Shown here in pieces: positions 13,409 through 23,692 of a stretch of DNA of 64,000 bases; position 1 is the stretch's first letter, and the number at the start of each line of letters is the position of its first letter. The stretch lies in contig JAACJK010000001.1 in the NCBI GenBank assembly GCA_013368325.1, forward strand, positions 682,001 through 746,000. Reading direction: 5' to 3'. A program made the position numbers and the translations under genes. Source of the stretch: Ephemerocybe angulata (lineage: Eukaryota > Basidiomycota > Agaricomycetes > Agaricales > Psathyrellaceae). Below the pieces are notes generated by a model, which saw only the letters and a program-made list of their open reading frames with translations, had not been told where the DNA came from and searched no databases.

Positions 13409-14217
13409 TCAAGGAATGATATTGTGGATCTCGCCCTCCTGAATTCGGATTTCGACAACCTCGACAGACTCATAGTCCGTCAACGCCGAATTTGTCGAGG
13501 AGGCAGAGCTTGACATGAACCGCGAGTTAGGTGGAGAGGTTGAGGCGATATCTATGCAGCTAGAATTAGCCAGCGTTCAGCAAAAATACAGAGCCAGGAT
13601 AGTACGAACATCGATCCTTGATGTAAGGTGGAACAAATAGATCCTGATAACGAAGCGCGTTAGCCACGAGTCCGGGTTAACGCGATAAGCGTGTAATCGA
13701 TGCGCACCTGGTTCCAAACGAATCCTTGACTACGCTGGATAGTCAAAATCGGTCGGAGAGTATACGTCTGCTGTCGCCTCTTCTTCACGTGGCGCCGACT
13801 ACGGGTAGGCTGGGGCTCGGGAACAGGTTCTGGGTCCACAGCCTTCTGCTTCCCTTTCAAATCCTTCTGCTGCTGCTGCCCGTCGGGACCTCCAGCCCGA
13901 CTGGGTGAATGCTCGCCCATCTCCATCTCCAATTCCAGATCTCCATCGGCGTTGGGAGCTGGTACCCCAGCACCGGCTCCCTCCCCGGCGGCGGGGTGAG
14001 TCACGTCGTCGTCTGAACTTTCCTCGCGCTGTTCGCGATGCGACACGGGGTTAACAGTGTAGTCTTCATCGTCCTCCGAGCAGCTATCCTCCGAGTCGCT
14101 GTCGGAGTACTCCTCGTCTTCGTACCGAATCTGCTCGTAGCACGCCCATGTAGGGGGAGATGCGGCACGACCGATGTTGCGGCGTCGGACATAGAACGGA
14201 TTCGTTTGACTGCTCAT
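13409..14217 (-). CDS. Small acidic protein of unknown function, 232 aa
   Basis: Exons 14217-13708, 13643-13606 and 13559-13409 join in phase through 64-nt and 46-nt introns. The start is MSSQTNPFYVRRR. An Asp/Glu/Ser-rich region follows (about 35-60), then a Pro/Gln/Lys linker and a compact C-terminal half with TLRPILTIQRSQGFVWNQ. The first intron joins this to DLFVPPYIKDR, and the last exon ends VEVVEIRIQEGEIHNIIP. The way these blocks continue across the introns is strong evidence for a real gene. I believe the C-terminal blocks recur in other basidiomycete hypothetical proteins, but this is from memory and no role is known to me. The acidic stretch hints at a nuclear protein. Confidence 0.7.
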
Positions 14218-14855
14218 CGATGCACAATCGTGTGTGGGCTGCTGTCTTAAGGTTGAGTATAATGATATGAGGTTGTATAGACGTGTCCCTTGGAGATGAT
14301 GGTGGTTTGAGAGGAAAGGGAATGCGGAGGGGTCGAGGCGATGTGATGGCGTGGTGTGACTGGAGTCTATTTTTGGAAACCTGCTATCCTCCAATTGTGC
14401 TGCTTGCGACGATCATTGCCCGGCTCTCTGGCCAAGGAAATAATTCTTAGCCACTCTGGAGCCCTGTCAGTACTTATAAATAGTTTGGTTTGAATTTCTC
14501 GGTCTCTAACTGCATTGAGAAGGGGAGGAATAGGCTCGGTACCACCAGGGATGTCCTTGTCTCAGACTCCATAGGGGGATGGAATTACCTTCGAGCTTCG
14601 ACTCATAGTCCCAGAGTTTCCCTTGAGGTTCTACGACGTTGCCCCAGTTTTTGGTGCCCCAGACAGTAGCACGGTGCCGCAATTTCATAGTCATAAGAGT
14701 GTCATTGTAGTGATCGTACAGTATTCAAAACACAATGTAAACCTCTATTCAAACCACAATGTTAAACTTCGAGCGCGTCCATTGAGTGTCCATGCAAGAA
14801 GTAGTAGCACTTTGAGCACATATTTAATATTAGCAAACGGGGGAGTCACCTAGGA
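14218..14855. other. Intergenic between two minus-strand genes
   Basis: This holds the upstream region of the acidic-protein gene (with TATA-like 'gagtataatgat' near 14,253) and the 3' flank of the F-box gene. No other gene seen. Confidence 0.4.
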
Positions 14856-16508
14856 CTATACATCCCAAGAAACTTTCAACCCCGGCAACTGTGTCTTGAC
14901 TGGGTCAAAGTCGCCCTTCGCAAAGTTCAAGCAGCGGTTCACCGTCAACGCCTTGATTTGCTCTCGGCGGGAAGAAAGGGCATCGATCAAGCGTTTGATA
15001 CGGCCAGCTGATGCCCCGACTTGTCCATCGTCGAAGTCGACCCGGTCGAACACAAGTTCCTCCAGCGCGGGGAAGGGGGCCGACGTCCCGTTCGGAGGGG
15101 ACTTGAGCGCATCGACAAAGCCTTGAGAAAGCGCACGCCCGAGTGTGATATGTCGCAGGTATGGCAGTGTGCTGAGAATCTCAGTCCATGCGGAATCCGA
15201 GACTGGACTATGACTTTCGAGTTTGAGGGTGTGGAGCGGTGTTAGGCCCGGGGGAAGGCCGAAGCTTCGTAGCAATTGCTCGACCGAGGTATTACGGCCA
15301 CCAGAGAATATCAGGACCATGTCGGTAGTAACGGGATCGGTGCTGTCAGGTCGGCTGAACGAAACGGCGAGTGTGTTGGAATGGGAGCTCTGTCTGTTAC
15401 GTGTATGTTCGATGGAAGTGGAGAGTCGAAGATTTTGAATTCCGTTTTGTGCAAGATCCCAAGAGGTTTTGAGTGACGTTAGGAATAAATCTATGTCCAT
15501 CGAACTCTCGTTGAAGCGAATCCAAAAGCTTTTAAGTCGAGGGAGGCGAATGACCTTGAGGAGCTTAATAATCCAGGTCTTGGAGTCCGACAGGCGAAGC
15601 ACCTCGAGGTGGTTTAGGGTATGTGGCGGGACTGGGGAAGGGTACGGGAGCGAAGGAAGTATTCCAGAGACTTCGAGGTGGCGTAAAAGAGGCATACCAA
15701 CCAGACAAGATAGGAAAGGTTGGGGAGAGGGTCTCCAACTGTGTCGGTACATGTCGGAATTGACTTTGACGCATAAATGGGTCAATGCTGGGGCCAACGG
15801 GATGGTTTGCCAATCTAAGAGTCGGAACCCGTCTAGAGAAAGGTGCTCGAGGGACGGACACTTGCCTTCCAACAAGCCCTCTGGCAGGTGGTGCATAAAT
15901 TTTGGGTCACCAAGGGAGGAAAGCGAAAGGATCTTGAGGTTGGGTGCTTCCGACCTGCACTTTTCCCAGACAGCCTGGAGGGTAAGGTGCACGCTTAATT
16001 GGATGTCGACAGAGTGCAGGCGGTGGTTATGCGAAAGGGCTTTTTTGAGGACGTCAAGAAATCGGTGGGGCGGCGCTTTGAATTTGATCGAAATACTGAG
16101 GGGGGTTTCCAACGATCGAACCAGCATAGCCTGGGTGAATGCGGGGTTGCTGAACGAAAGATCGGACCATAGCGTCGCGCGATTCAAGGCGATATCCCTC
16201 CAGCGGCTGCAGATATGAGTCACAGATAGCCACGGTGCCATTTTGCCTCGCGTAGTCGAAGCACAGTTTGCTTGGGGTCGTCCTTGCGTGACGGCCAGCA
16301 CGAGAATCATTGCTAGAATCTCGTTCGGAAGACGGTTGATATGAGTCATGGTGTTTTTATATGTATTCAAGGCCCGCATTTCGTCCTCGCGAGCCCTGAC
16401 TTCGCTTTCCAGCTCTGATAGTCTTGCCTCCACTCTCTGTCGATGTGTCTTGTACTCGGAACGCACCGTCTCCGCCAGGAGCAGTCGCTCTGTCGGGAGA
16501 GGCCACAT
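14856..16508 (-). CDS. F-box/LRR protein, 550 aa
   Basis: A single exon of 550 residues. Residues 15-50 form a coiled coil (RVEARLSELESEVRARED). The F-box follows (about 56-125): INRLPNEILAMILVLA, then WLSVTHICSRWRDIAL and LWSDLSFSNPAF. The rest is irregular leucine-rich repeats with segments such as PSLEHLSLDGF and MPLLRHLEVSGI. F-box proteins bind Skp1 and present substrates to SCF ubiquitin ligases; the substrate is unknown. The start MWPLPTERLL matches the position of the MWS starts of neighbouring paralogues. A likely 5' UTR intron (gtatga...caatag) ends directly before the ATG. The C-terminus ends KVSWDV, like the family's VxWD ending. Confidence 0.85.
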   Translation of the reverse strand: MWPLPTERLLLAETVRSEYKTHRQRVEARLSELESEVRAREDEMRALNTYKNTMTHINRLPNEILAMILVLAVTQGRPQANCASTTRGKMAPWLSVTHICSRWRDIALNRATLWSDLSFSNPAFTQAMLVRSLETPLSISIKFKAPPHRFLDVLKKALSHNHRLHSVDIQLSVHLTLQAVWEKCRSEAPNLKILSLSSLGDPKFMHHLPEGLLEGKCPSLEHLSLDGFRLLDWQTIPLAPALTHLCVKVNSDMYRHSWRPSPQPFLSCLVGMPLLRHLEVSGILPSLPYPSPVPPHTLNHLEVLRLSDSKTWIIKLLKVIRLPRLKSFWIRFNESSMDIDLFLTSLKTSWDLAQNGIQNLRLSTSIEHTRNRQSSHSNTLAVSFSRPDSTDPVTTDMVLIFSGGRNTSVEQLLRSFGLPPGLTPLHTLKLESHSPVSDSAWTEILSTLPYLRHITLGRALSQGFVDALKSPPNGTSAPFPALEELVFDRVDFDDGQVGASAGRIKRLIDALSSRREQIKALTVNRCLNFAKGDFDPVKTQLPGLKVSWDV

Positions 16509-17286
16509 CTATTGGCATTGCTTCAGCTAATTTGATAGGTGGCTATGAAATGTTGAAAGTTCATACCTGGCAATGTAAAATGCAGAATGAGGTGGAAGCG
16601 GGCTGTGGTTGTGGTTCTGGACAAAGGAGGAGGAATCCGAAGGTTCACGCGTTCGTGATGGCCATCAGGAGCCCCTATTTTCTGCTAGCCACGAAATGAA
16701 ATTCTGGCTCTAAGAAGGCAAGCCTCACAGATACCATCCACAGAGGACGAAGACCAAAAAGGTAATTAGACAACACAGTAGTATGAGATGGCTGGGCTCA
16801 AAAGACGCGTTTTTGACTTCCCAAGTGCATTTGACGCGCCTCGATGGGAACTAGGAACGTGATGGGCATTATTAATATGTAGTCCATACCTCGGAATAAT
16901 CCACCTAAATGGTTTCTAAATATCTTGGTGAGCTGTAACTAGAGGTATTTCTGAACTCCCGTATCTCATCTACGTGCTTAGAACCGTTTGGCAGTGGTGG
17001 CCCCCAACCGTGAGAGTACATGGTGCCGGAGCTGGCTCAGCTGGGAGCTCATTTCGGCAAGTCGCGTGGGTAACAATGGAAAGTAGTAACTAAGTTAGCG
17101 CTGGCGGTGGTTCACCCTCTCGTTTCGCTCATCTGCCACAGCCAGGACTTGCTTTCGGTCCCAAGGGATGTAAGTCGTGTTTAATTATACACAGCCTCCC
17201 TCACTGATCCTTAATTATTCGTGAAGAGACTCCGCAGGCGCTTAGTTGTGAAGCAACCATATAGTGTTGACGCTGGGTCCTCGACA
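16509..17286. other. Divergent promoter region between two F-box genes
   Basis: About 780 nt separate the starts of the minus gene (16508) and the plus gene (17287). A probable 5' UTR intron of the left gene occupies about 16509-16566. No open frame of note. Confidence 0.4.
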
Positions 17287-18993
17287 ATGTTGTGGTCTTT
17301 CGCGACACAGAAGATATTCGGAGAGAATGGAAAGGTTCCAGTACAGGAGCATCGCGACCTCGTTCAGAACCGTGTTTCTGAGCTAGAAAGCGAAATTCGC
17401 GCCTTGAAGAACTTCCACAATACCCTCTCCCCTATCAACCAGCTCCCTGCCGAGATATTGTCAAACATCTTCCTTCAAGTCTCCTCAGTAACTCGAGAGG
17501 ACAGCCTTTTCTGGATCCAACTATCGCATGTGTGCCAGCATTGGAGGGATGTGGCGCTAGACTGTGCTGCTTTATGGAGCGACGTATCGTTCTTCAACCA
17601 TGGTCTTTTCGCAGCCACCATGCTGTCCAGGTCGAAGAACGCACCACTGACCATGAAATTCGACGAAATTGAAGTTCAAAACCGGCAATTGGCCGTTCTA
17701 CTCAAGATAGCTGACCAACGACATCGCCTGCGCAGCCTAACCCTCCAGAAGTTCGGGGATTTCCCCCTCAGGCCCCTACTCTCGGAAATAACTGCGGCGC
17801 CTATCCTCGAAGAGCTCCGTCTTTGCGGTAATGCCGACAGCTGCCTCGTTCCTCCCTTCCTAGAAGGAGGCGCACCTTCGCTCAAGCACCTCCAGATATC
17901 AGGGTGTCACTTGAAGAAATGGGCCCACCTTCCCCTCGGTGCCGAGATGAGAACATTGGACCTGGAATTCCAGACGGGTATCACCAAATCAGGAAAGACC
18001 CCGTCTAGACAGGATCTCTTCGATTCTCTCCAAGCGATGCCCCTCCTCAGGAAGCTACGACTCGCTGGAGTGCTTCCCGGAGGTATCCACCATGAACCTC
18101 TTCCCGCTACTTTCCAACCGATTCCGTGCCCCAATCTCCAAACATTGGAAATAGTCTCTGGGCCGAGGCAGATGATCGACTTTTTCCAGAAGTTACGTCT
18201 TCCAAGCCTCAAGGAGATCTGCATATCCTTCAGCAATAGAATTGTCTACAAGGCAGAACTATTGGAAGAGTTTCTAGGCTCTCTCCGCGAGCTCTGGAGC
18301 GACGTGGTCGAAGGGGGCTTTAGGACTCTTCGATTGTGCCACCTGAGCCACGATGAAGGGAGTAACAGGAGTCTCTGGTTCGAATTCAACCCCCCTACCG
18401 GCTCCTCGCGGAAAGAACCCTACACCCTCATTCTCGCGAACATGACACACCCGAATATCGTCCAAGCCATGTCGATCATCAAGCGCTGCTGGGATGCTTC
18501 CAAGCTTCGGGTTCTAGACTTATTAATGAGGGACAAAACGTTGAGGGAGGTTGACTGGATCTCAGCCTTCGGGGATCTTCCAGAAATTCGGTACATAATG
18601 CTTGACGACGCCATTGCGGTCGACCACCTATCGGACGCCCTGCTAAATCAAGTCGACTCTGGCACTGAACCCTCGTCCTTCATTGCGTTGCACACTGTCA
18701 TTCTTGAAGAATGCTTCGTCGAACAAGGTCCACTACGTCGCTTAGCCGAGGGCTTGAAAACCCGGTCCACGCGGCGCCCTCACGGACTTGCTTCAATGAG
18801 GGTAACCCGGTCCATGCAGGGCCGTCTTGGGCCTCTAAATCCTTTGAGGATCCATGGTATCGACTGTTGGGGGATAAACAAGGAAGAGTTCGGAACCTTG
18901 ATGAACGACATTCCGCCAGAAGTGGAGATTGTCTGGGACTCTGGCAGGACGGGCTCTGGATTCGTCGAAGGATGTGTAACAACCTGGACCTGA
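17287..18993 (+). CDS. F-box/LRR protein, 568 aa
   Basis: Single exon. I start at the ATG at 17287 (MLWSFATQKIFGENGK) because paralogues begin MWSxxTQ at this point. A coiled coil (RVSELESEIRALK) leads into an F-box: INQLPAEILSNIFLQVSS, then WIQLSHVCQHWRDVALDCAALWSDVSF. LRR-like segments follow (APILEELRLCG, APSLKHLQISG, MPLLRKLRLAG), and the end reads VEIVWDSG. It is closest in layout to the minus gene at 29,575 (both read TQK(I/L)F then NGK near the start). Likely an SCF substrate adaptor; target unknown. Near the C-terminus a Thr/Arg-rich insert (TRSTRRPHG) differs from paralogues. Confidence 0.85.
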   Translation: MLWSFATQKIFGENGKVPVQEHRDLVQNRVSELESEIRALKNFHNTLSPINQLPAEILSNIFLQVSSVTREDSLFWIQLSHVCQHWRDVALDCAALWSDVSFFNHGLFAATMLSRSKNAPLTMKFDEIEVQNRQLAVLLKIADQRHRLRSLTLQKFGDFPLRPLLSEITAAPILEELRLCGNADSCLVPPFLEGGAPSLKHLQISGCHLKKWAHLPLGAEMRTLDLEFQTGITKSGKTPSRQDLFDSLQAMPLLRKLRLAGVLPGGIHHEPLPATFQPIPCPNLQTLEIVSGPRQMIDFFQKLRLPSLKEICISFSNRIVYKAELLEEFLGSLRELWSDVVEGGFRTLRLCHLSHDEGSNRSLWFEFNPPTGSSRKEPYTLILANMTHPNIVQAMSIIKRCWDASKLRVLDLLMRDKTLREVDWISAFGDLPEIRYIMLDDAIAVDHLSDALLNQVDSGTEPSSFIALHTVILEECFVEQGPLRRLAEGLKTRSTRRPHGLASMRVTRSMQGRLGPLNPLRIHGIDCWGINKEEFGTLMNDIPPEVEIVWDSGRTGSGFVEGCVTTWT

Positions 18994-19039
18994 GTGGATG
19001 GGGCGAAAGGAACTGTCTGATACATCCTGCTTAACATAA

Positions 19040-21115
19040 CTAGTATTCTTCCCCTTCCCTTCTACCTTGCCATTCGTCCTCTTCCACCAAATCTTCCTCC
19101 CATTCTCCGCCAGATTTCCCCGCTTCCTTCCCGTTCTCTTCTTCCTCGTTGATCACATAGTCCGTTTCCGTCCCGTCCGAGTCCTCACACTCTCCTTCAA
19201 ACTCCTCTGCCTCCTCCCCACCCCCCGTTTCCTCATTGATGAAATCCCCAGTTTCTTCCGTTTCTTCTCCACCCTCTTCCCCCCTTTCTCCTCCAAACTC
19301 CTCTAGATCCTCCGGCCCCTCTCCATTCTCTTCGTCACCGTCATATTCATCTTCCCATTCTTCCGCTTCCTCTCCACCCTTTCCCCCCTCAAATACCCCT
19401 TCCTCCTCACCCTCCTCCCTCTCCTCCTCCAGAGGATCCTCAAACCCGTCCCACACGACCTTCACCCCGAGATACTCCTGCATCGTCTCCCAATGCTCCC
19501 GATTAAAGTTCCAACAATGTTCAATCGACACCACGTCCATAGAATAAAACTCCATTTCCTTGACAAGGCACCCGAGGATGAAGGTAGCCTTTCCAGCCCT
19601 CTCTGTATCTTCTGGCGCCAAAAATGCAGGTACCATCGAGTCAAAGTCCTCACACTGGAAGTCCACCTCCTTCAAGTAGAGGGCCGAAAACGCCGGGAAC
19701 CGTTTCAACGCGCACTCGGCGGTCGAGTCGACCAAGGCATCTATAAAGCTCCCAATCGTCGTGTTTTCGATATGTATCTCGGCGAGCTGGGGCAGGTCGG
19801 AGAGGGCGTCCCACATCGTATCCAAGAGGATGATGCTATTCGCCGTGAAAACAGAAAGGGTGGAAAGGTCCAGACACTCTCTGAACATCAAGAGAGCGTG
19901 ACCGATGCTTTCAGGCGTGCCCAGGGTGTTGATGTGCAGGATGGGCCCAGATCGCGTCTGGTCTCGACCATAGTTGAACTCCGCTTCGTAGATGTATCTG
20001 GTAGAAGATGGATCACCAGGTCGGATGGCAATGGAGTGCGCTCCGGATTGTACAACGCGCAGCCATGATGAGCTCAGCGGGGCGAGGATATCTTCGAGTG
20101 TCCCTTCGCGTACCCCGTCTATACGCGCGAACCGTGTGATTTCGATACTGGCGGAAGGCGGGACGGGGAAGCTGCGCAGGAATGTTGAAATGGCCAGAAA
20201 CTCGTCGTGCAGACGGAGGATGGTGAGTTTCGGGAAAAGGGAATGTTGGAGGTCGGATAGCGAGGGTTGGGTGTCATCGTCGAGAGGCAGGAAGAAAGTA
20301 AGGTTGAGCTCCAAGAGGGATGGTACCTGCTTCAGAGCGCCATGGAGCTCCTCGATGGATGGCCGAAGGCCCCTGAAGGAGTAACCATGAAGGTCCAGCG
20401 TCGTCAAGTTTGGGCCGAGGGGTAGTGCTTGCCAGTTTGAAATAGCGCAACCGCGCGCTTTCAGATACTTGAGCGCCGGGGCGCCTTCTGGAAAAGAGCC
20501 ACCGGGGAAAGGGTAATCCGGTCCAAAGAACCCTCTCAATACCAGATATTCGAGGATAGGCACCGGACGCGAAAGCTTTGACTGGACATCGCCGGCATTG
20601 ACGAGATCGAGTAAAGAATAGTCACTTCCAATTTCGATGGCTCGCATGCGGTGGGAGTGGGACAGGGCGTCGACGACATGTTGCGGAAAGCCTGCGTTCC
20701 CTTCATCGTATACCACGCTCAGCGGAGCGTTTTTGGATCGAAGGAGCATCAGCTTGGTGATTTCTGCGCTCGCGAAAGAGAGGCGGGACCAGAGCGGTGG
20801 GCAGGCCAGCGCAACATCTCTCCACCGCCTGCAGACTTGGCTTGTGCTCCGCATCCAGCTCATGTCCACGGCATTCTGCCCAAAGCCGGTATTGGAGTTC
20901 TGGCCCTGCGGAGAATGGGCGACTAGGAGGAAGATGGTGGATAGGATTTCTGGGGGCAAGCGGTTGCAGCGCGCTAAATTGTTGTGGTGGGACTTTATGG
21001 TACGGATTTCGGCCTCAAGTTCAACGACACGCTCTTTTAACATTGTGCGATATGCTTCTGCATCAATGCCGTGTTGGGCCTGAAGAAGCTGTTGCGTTAA
21101 GCTTGACCACATCAT
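19040..21115 (-). CDS. F-box/LRR protein with long acidic C-terminal tail, 691 aa
   Basis: The start is placed at MMWSSLTQQLLQAQ (21115). A 5' UTR intron precedes it (about 21179-21129, GTGAGT donor, CTACTAAC branch point), so the longer upstream frame is leader. A coiled coil leads to the F-box: NRLPPEILSTIFLLVAHS, then TSQVCRRWRDVALACPPLWSRLSF. LRR-like repeats follow to about residue 540. The last ~120 residues are almost wholly Glu/Asp/Gly (19,045-19,430), a tail of unusual length in this cluster. Close relatives are the plus genes at 31,895 and 36,777, which have shorter acidic tails. Likely SCF adaptor; the acidic tail could bind basic proteins, but that is only a guess. Confidence 0.85.
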   Translation of the reverse strand: MMWSSLTQQLLQAQHGIDAEAYRTMLKERVVELEAEIRTIKSHHNNLARCNRLPPEILSTIFLLVAHSPQGQNSNTGFGQNAVDMSWMRSTSQVCRRWRDVALACPPLWSRLSFASAEITKLMLLRSKNAPLSVVYDEGNAGFPQHVVDALSHSHRMRAIEIGSDYSLLDLVNAGDVQSKLSRPVPILEYLVLRGFFGPDYPFPGGSFPEGAPALKYLKARGCAISNWQALPLGPNLTTLDLHGYSFRGLRPSIEELHGALKQVPSLLELNLTFFLPLDDDTQPSLSDLQHSLFPKLTILRLHDEFLAISTFLRSFPVPPSASIEITRFARIDGVREGTLEDILAPLSSSWLRVVQSGAHSIAIRPGDPSSTRYIYEAEFNYGRDQTRSGPILHINTLGTPESIGHALLMFRECLDLSTLSVFTANSIILLDTMWDALSDLPQLAEIHIENTTIGSFIDALVDSTAECALKRFPAFSALYLKEVDFQCEDFDSMVPAFLAPEDTERAGKATFILGCLVKEMEFYSMDVVSIEHCWNFNREHWETMQEYLGVKVVWDGFEDPLEEEREEGEEEGVFEGGKGGEEAEEWEDEYDGDEENGEGPEDLEEFGGERGEEGGEETEETGDFINEETGGGEEAEEFEGECEDSDGTETDYVINEEEENGKEAGKSGGEWEEDLVEEDEWQGRREGEEY

Positions 21116-21365
21116 TCTCCACTTTGGACTTGAATCGGGAGTTAGTAGAGGCGCATGCAGGGGACAATCCACAACTCACTGGTGTCGATGAGGGGCGCGT
21201 CGTGGTGGTTCAGTTCAAAGAGTGCGGTTAAAAGTGCCACAGCAGGTCGTACCCTAATACGGGCAGCGTTGAAGGTATGAGTGGCTCAACGGCGGTTATT
21301 GTACCAGTTGCAACTCGGGTCTCTAATTCAGTGGCGACATGCCCGCAGAGAGTGAGGCCCTTGTA

Positions 21366-22108
21366 TTAACAAGGCTTTACACCTATGTGCCTACCAGACT
21401 CGAGAATCCGTATGGCCTGCCCAACCTCCACGAACCACGTAAAACCTTTATGATCTGTACCCGAGCCATTGACCATAGGGTACTTGTTCTGCTCTAGGAT
21501 GGATCTGTAAGGAAGGGCGTGCGCGTGTAGGTGAAGGTGATTGACGCTGTTGAACGGCGGAATGTGGAAGCCCATTCTAAAGCGGAACAAGGTTAGGGTG
21601 ATACGAAGGGAGAGCAGCGAGTAAGGCGCACCTTCGTTCATGCTCTGGTATATGGTAGATTTCCATAAGTTTGTTTCCCACTGACTCCATTTCCTTCACT
21701 GCCGGCAACCCGTTTGTCCGGTAAGGCTAAAGTACTCTTAAAGACGAAGAGATACCCACAGAAGGGGACATCCTCCTTTCGGAGCGATCTTACGCTTTCT
21801 GTTGGCACTAGTCCATGAGCCTATCCAGTTTCAAGAAGTGTAAGATGCTTACCGATATGCTTCTTGGGCGTGATAAGAAAATGGTGCTTCGCAGCGGGTC
21901 GTATATCCTCGAACGCGACAAATGCATGATCCTGCAACGAGTCAGCTCCAGAACAGACACCCAGTAACAAGTATTCTTTACTCACATCGTAAAGCATTGC
22001 ATTAGTTGGTGACTTTTCAATGCCGCAAAACCGACATCGTAGAGTCTCTTGCGGCCTCATGCAGGAGAACAAACTGACAAGGAGAACGCTGGAAAATAAG
22101 ACGACCAT
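21366..22108 (-). pseudogene. HIT-family hydrolase copy, frameshifted
   Basis: Exon order matches the intact copy at 38,968: a start exon with FCGIEKSPTNAMLYD, an exon with HAFVAFEDIRPAAKHHFLI, a central exon with ESVRSLRKEDVPFC and VKEMESVGNKLM, and a last exon with the histidine triad HLHLHAHALPY. In the central exon the frame changes between the VPFC block and the VKEMES block (about 21,720-21,745), and no in-phase intron explains this. The last exon is well kept. It is therefore probably a recently decayed duplicate, or carries an assembly indel. HIT proteins of this type hydrolyse AMP-lysine-like phosphoramidates. It lies just upstream of the F-box gene at 21,115 in the same direction. 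Confidence 0.65.
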
Positions 22109-22390
22109 GGGTATAGGAAGGGCCAAGGTATTGAGATAGGTTGCTTCTGTCAGAGAGACGACCAGCATACGATTATGTCGGGTTCCAAGGGAGGTCGATA
22201 GTCATGATATTAGTCGTACATAGTGGGAGGAAGCAAGAAGGGCGAAGCTCCATCAAGCATGTCGCGGACCGTTCGGCACGCACGCGATTGCTCCGGCGGC
22301 AAATGGCGCCTTGAAATCTCAACCATCACCATTACAACGCAATAGGCTCCAAAACGACGACGGCAACGAAAAACCTACTCAGAGTTCACG
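22109..22390. promoter_or_regulatory. Shared divergent promoter of the HIT copy and THG1
   Basis: 282 nt lie between two divergent starts. No clear TATA box is seen. GC-rich short promoters are usual for housekeeping genes such as THG1. Confidence 0.35.
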
Positions 22391-23536
22391 ATGGCGAACT
22401 CGAAATACAGCTATGTGAAGAACTTTGAGCTCCCCGATCCAGTCCTCCCCGATACCTTCATGCTGTTCCGCCTGGACGGCCATTCCTTTCACCGGTCGGT
22501 GGGATAGCTTCCCTCTCTTCCTCTCCTCGGGCTTAGCTTTTGAACTTGCTTGCTGCTGCTCTACCTCGATCCGATGCGAATACTAGATTCACCGATGTCC
22601 ATGGCTTTGAAAAGCCCAACGACGTTCGCGCACTCGAGTTGATGGATCACGCAGCGCGGAGTGTTATGGAGGAGTACCCCGATATCGTTCTGGCGTTTGG
22701 GGAATCGGATGAGTACAGGTGCGTCTACGCCTTATTCTAACCCAAGAGGACGTCCGCCAAACGAGTCATGTACACATAGCTTCTTGCTCAAGCGCTCGAC
22801 AAGCCTGTACAACCGCCGGGAATCCAAGATCGTTTCGACCCTCACCTCCCTGTTCACCTCCTGCTACGTCCTCTACTGGCCAAAATACTTCCCGAACAAG
22901 CCGCTGCAATACCCTCCATCGTTTGACGGACGAATCGTACCCTACCCTGCAGAAAAGCACATCCGAGATTACTTTGCCTGGAGGCAGGCCGACATCCATG
23001 TCAACAACCTCTACAACACGACCTTCTGGGCTTTGGTGCAGCAGGGCGGGCAGACAACGGCAGAAGCCCATGCTACTCTCCGTGTGTGTCTTACTCCCCG
23101 ATGTGATTTTCGACTGACTGACGATCTTGTAGGGAACATTTTCCAAGGATAAACACGAGATCCTGTATTCGAGATTCAAGATCAACTATAACCAGCTAGA
23201 CGCACGGTATCGCAAAGGGAGCATCTTGGTGCGCGAAGACGAGCCGGAGGTCCCCGAATCTCAATCGGAAGCTCGGTCTGAGGCACAGGTTCGTTCGTTC
23301 GTGGGCATCATGATCATCATGCTTGCTCCGATACCATATTGACGCTTTCATCCTACGCAGGCTCCTGAAGGACCAACGACAGGGACTACGACGGTATCGG
23401 CCGACGCAACGCCTTCCTCCGTCGTCCTTACCGAGCCTGCCCAGCCGAAAGAGAAGAAGAACAAAAAGGCCTCGAAAAAGGCGAAGCCATCAAGGACGAC
23501 TTTTGGAACGAGCGCTCTACCTTATTGGCCGACTGA
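22391..23536 (+). CDS. THG1: tRNA-His guanylyltransferase
   Basis: Exons: 22391-22494, 22587-22718, 22780-23083, 23133-23288 and 23361-23536. The enzyme adds G(-1) to the 5' end of tRNA-His by reverse (3'-5') polymerisation, an essential step for histidyl-tRNA synthetase recognition. The protein starts MANSKYSYVKNFE. FRLDGHSFHRF places the metal-binding Asp at 29, and FGESDEYSFLLKRS places the second catalytic Asp at 76, the same positions as in known THG1. Further family blocks are DYFAWRQADIHVNNLYNT, GTFSKDKHEIL and NYNQLDARYRKGS. In the last exon the expected ending (DDFWNERSTLLAD) is one frame away from the exon's entry frame, so a one-base indel near 23,440-23,490 (runs of A) or a missed splice event is implied. 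Core enzyme intact. Confidence 0.88.
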
Positions 23537-23692
23537 TGGTTGGGTGAGTCTGGGCTGTGGTTCGCGCCAACCGGTGGTGCGCACGTCTCAAACCCCGGGC
23601 ACCAAAAGACCGATAAGCTGCACTGTAAACTAATCAGGGTGCTTATGTAGAATGATTTCGTAGACGCCGGTTCGCTACGTGTAATATACCGA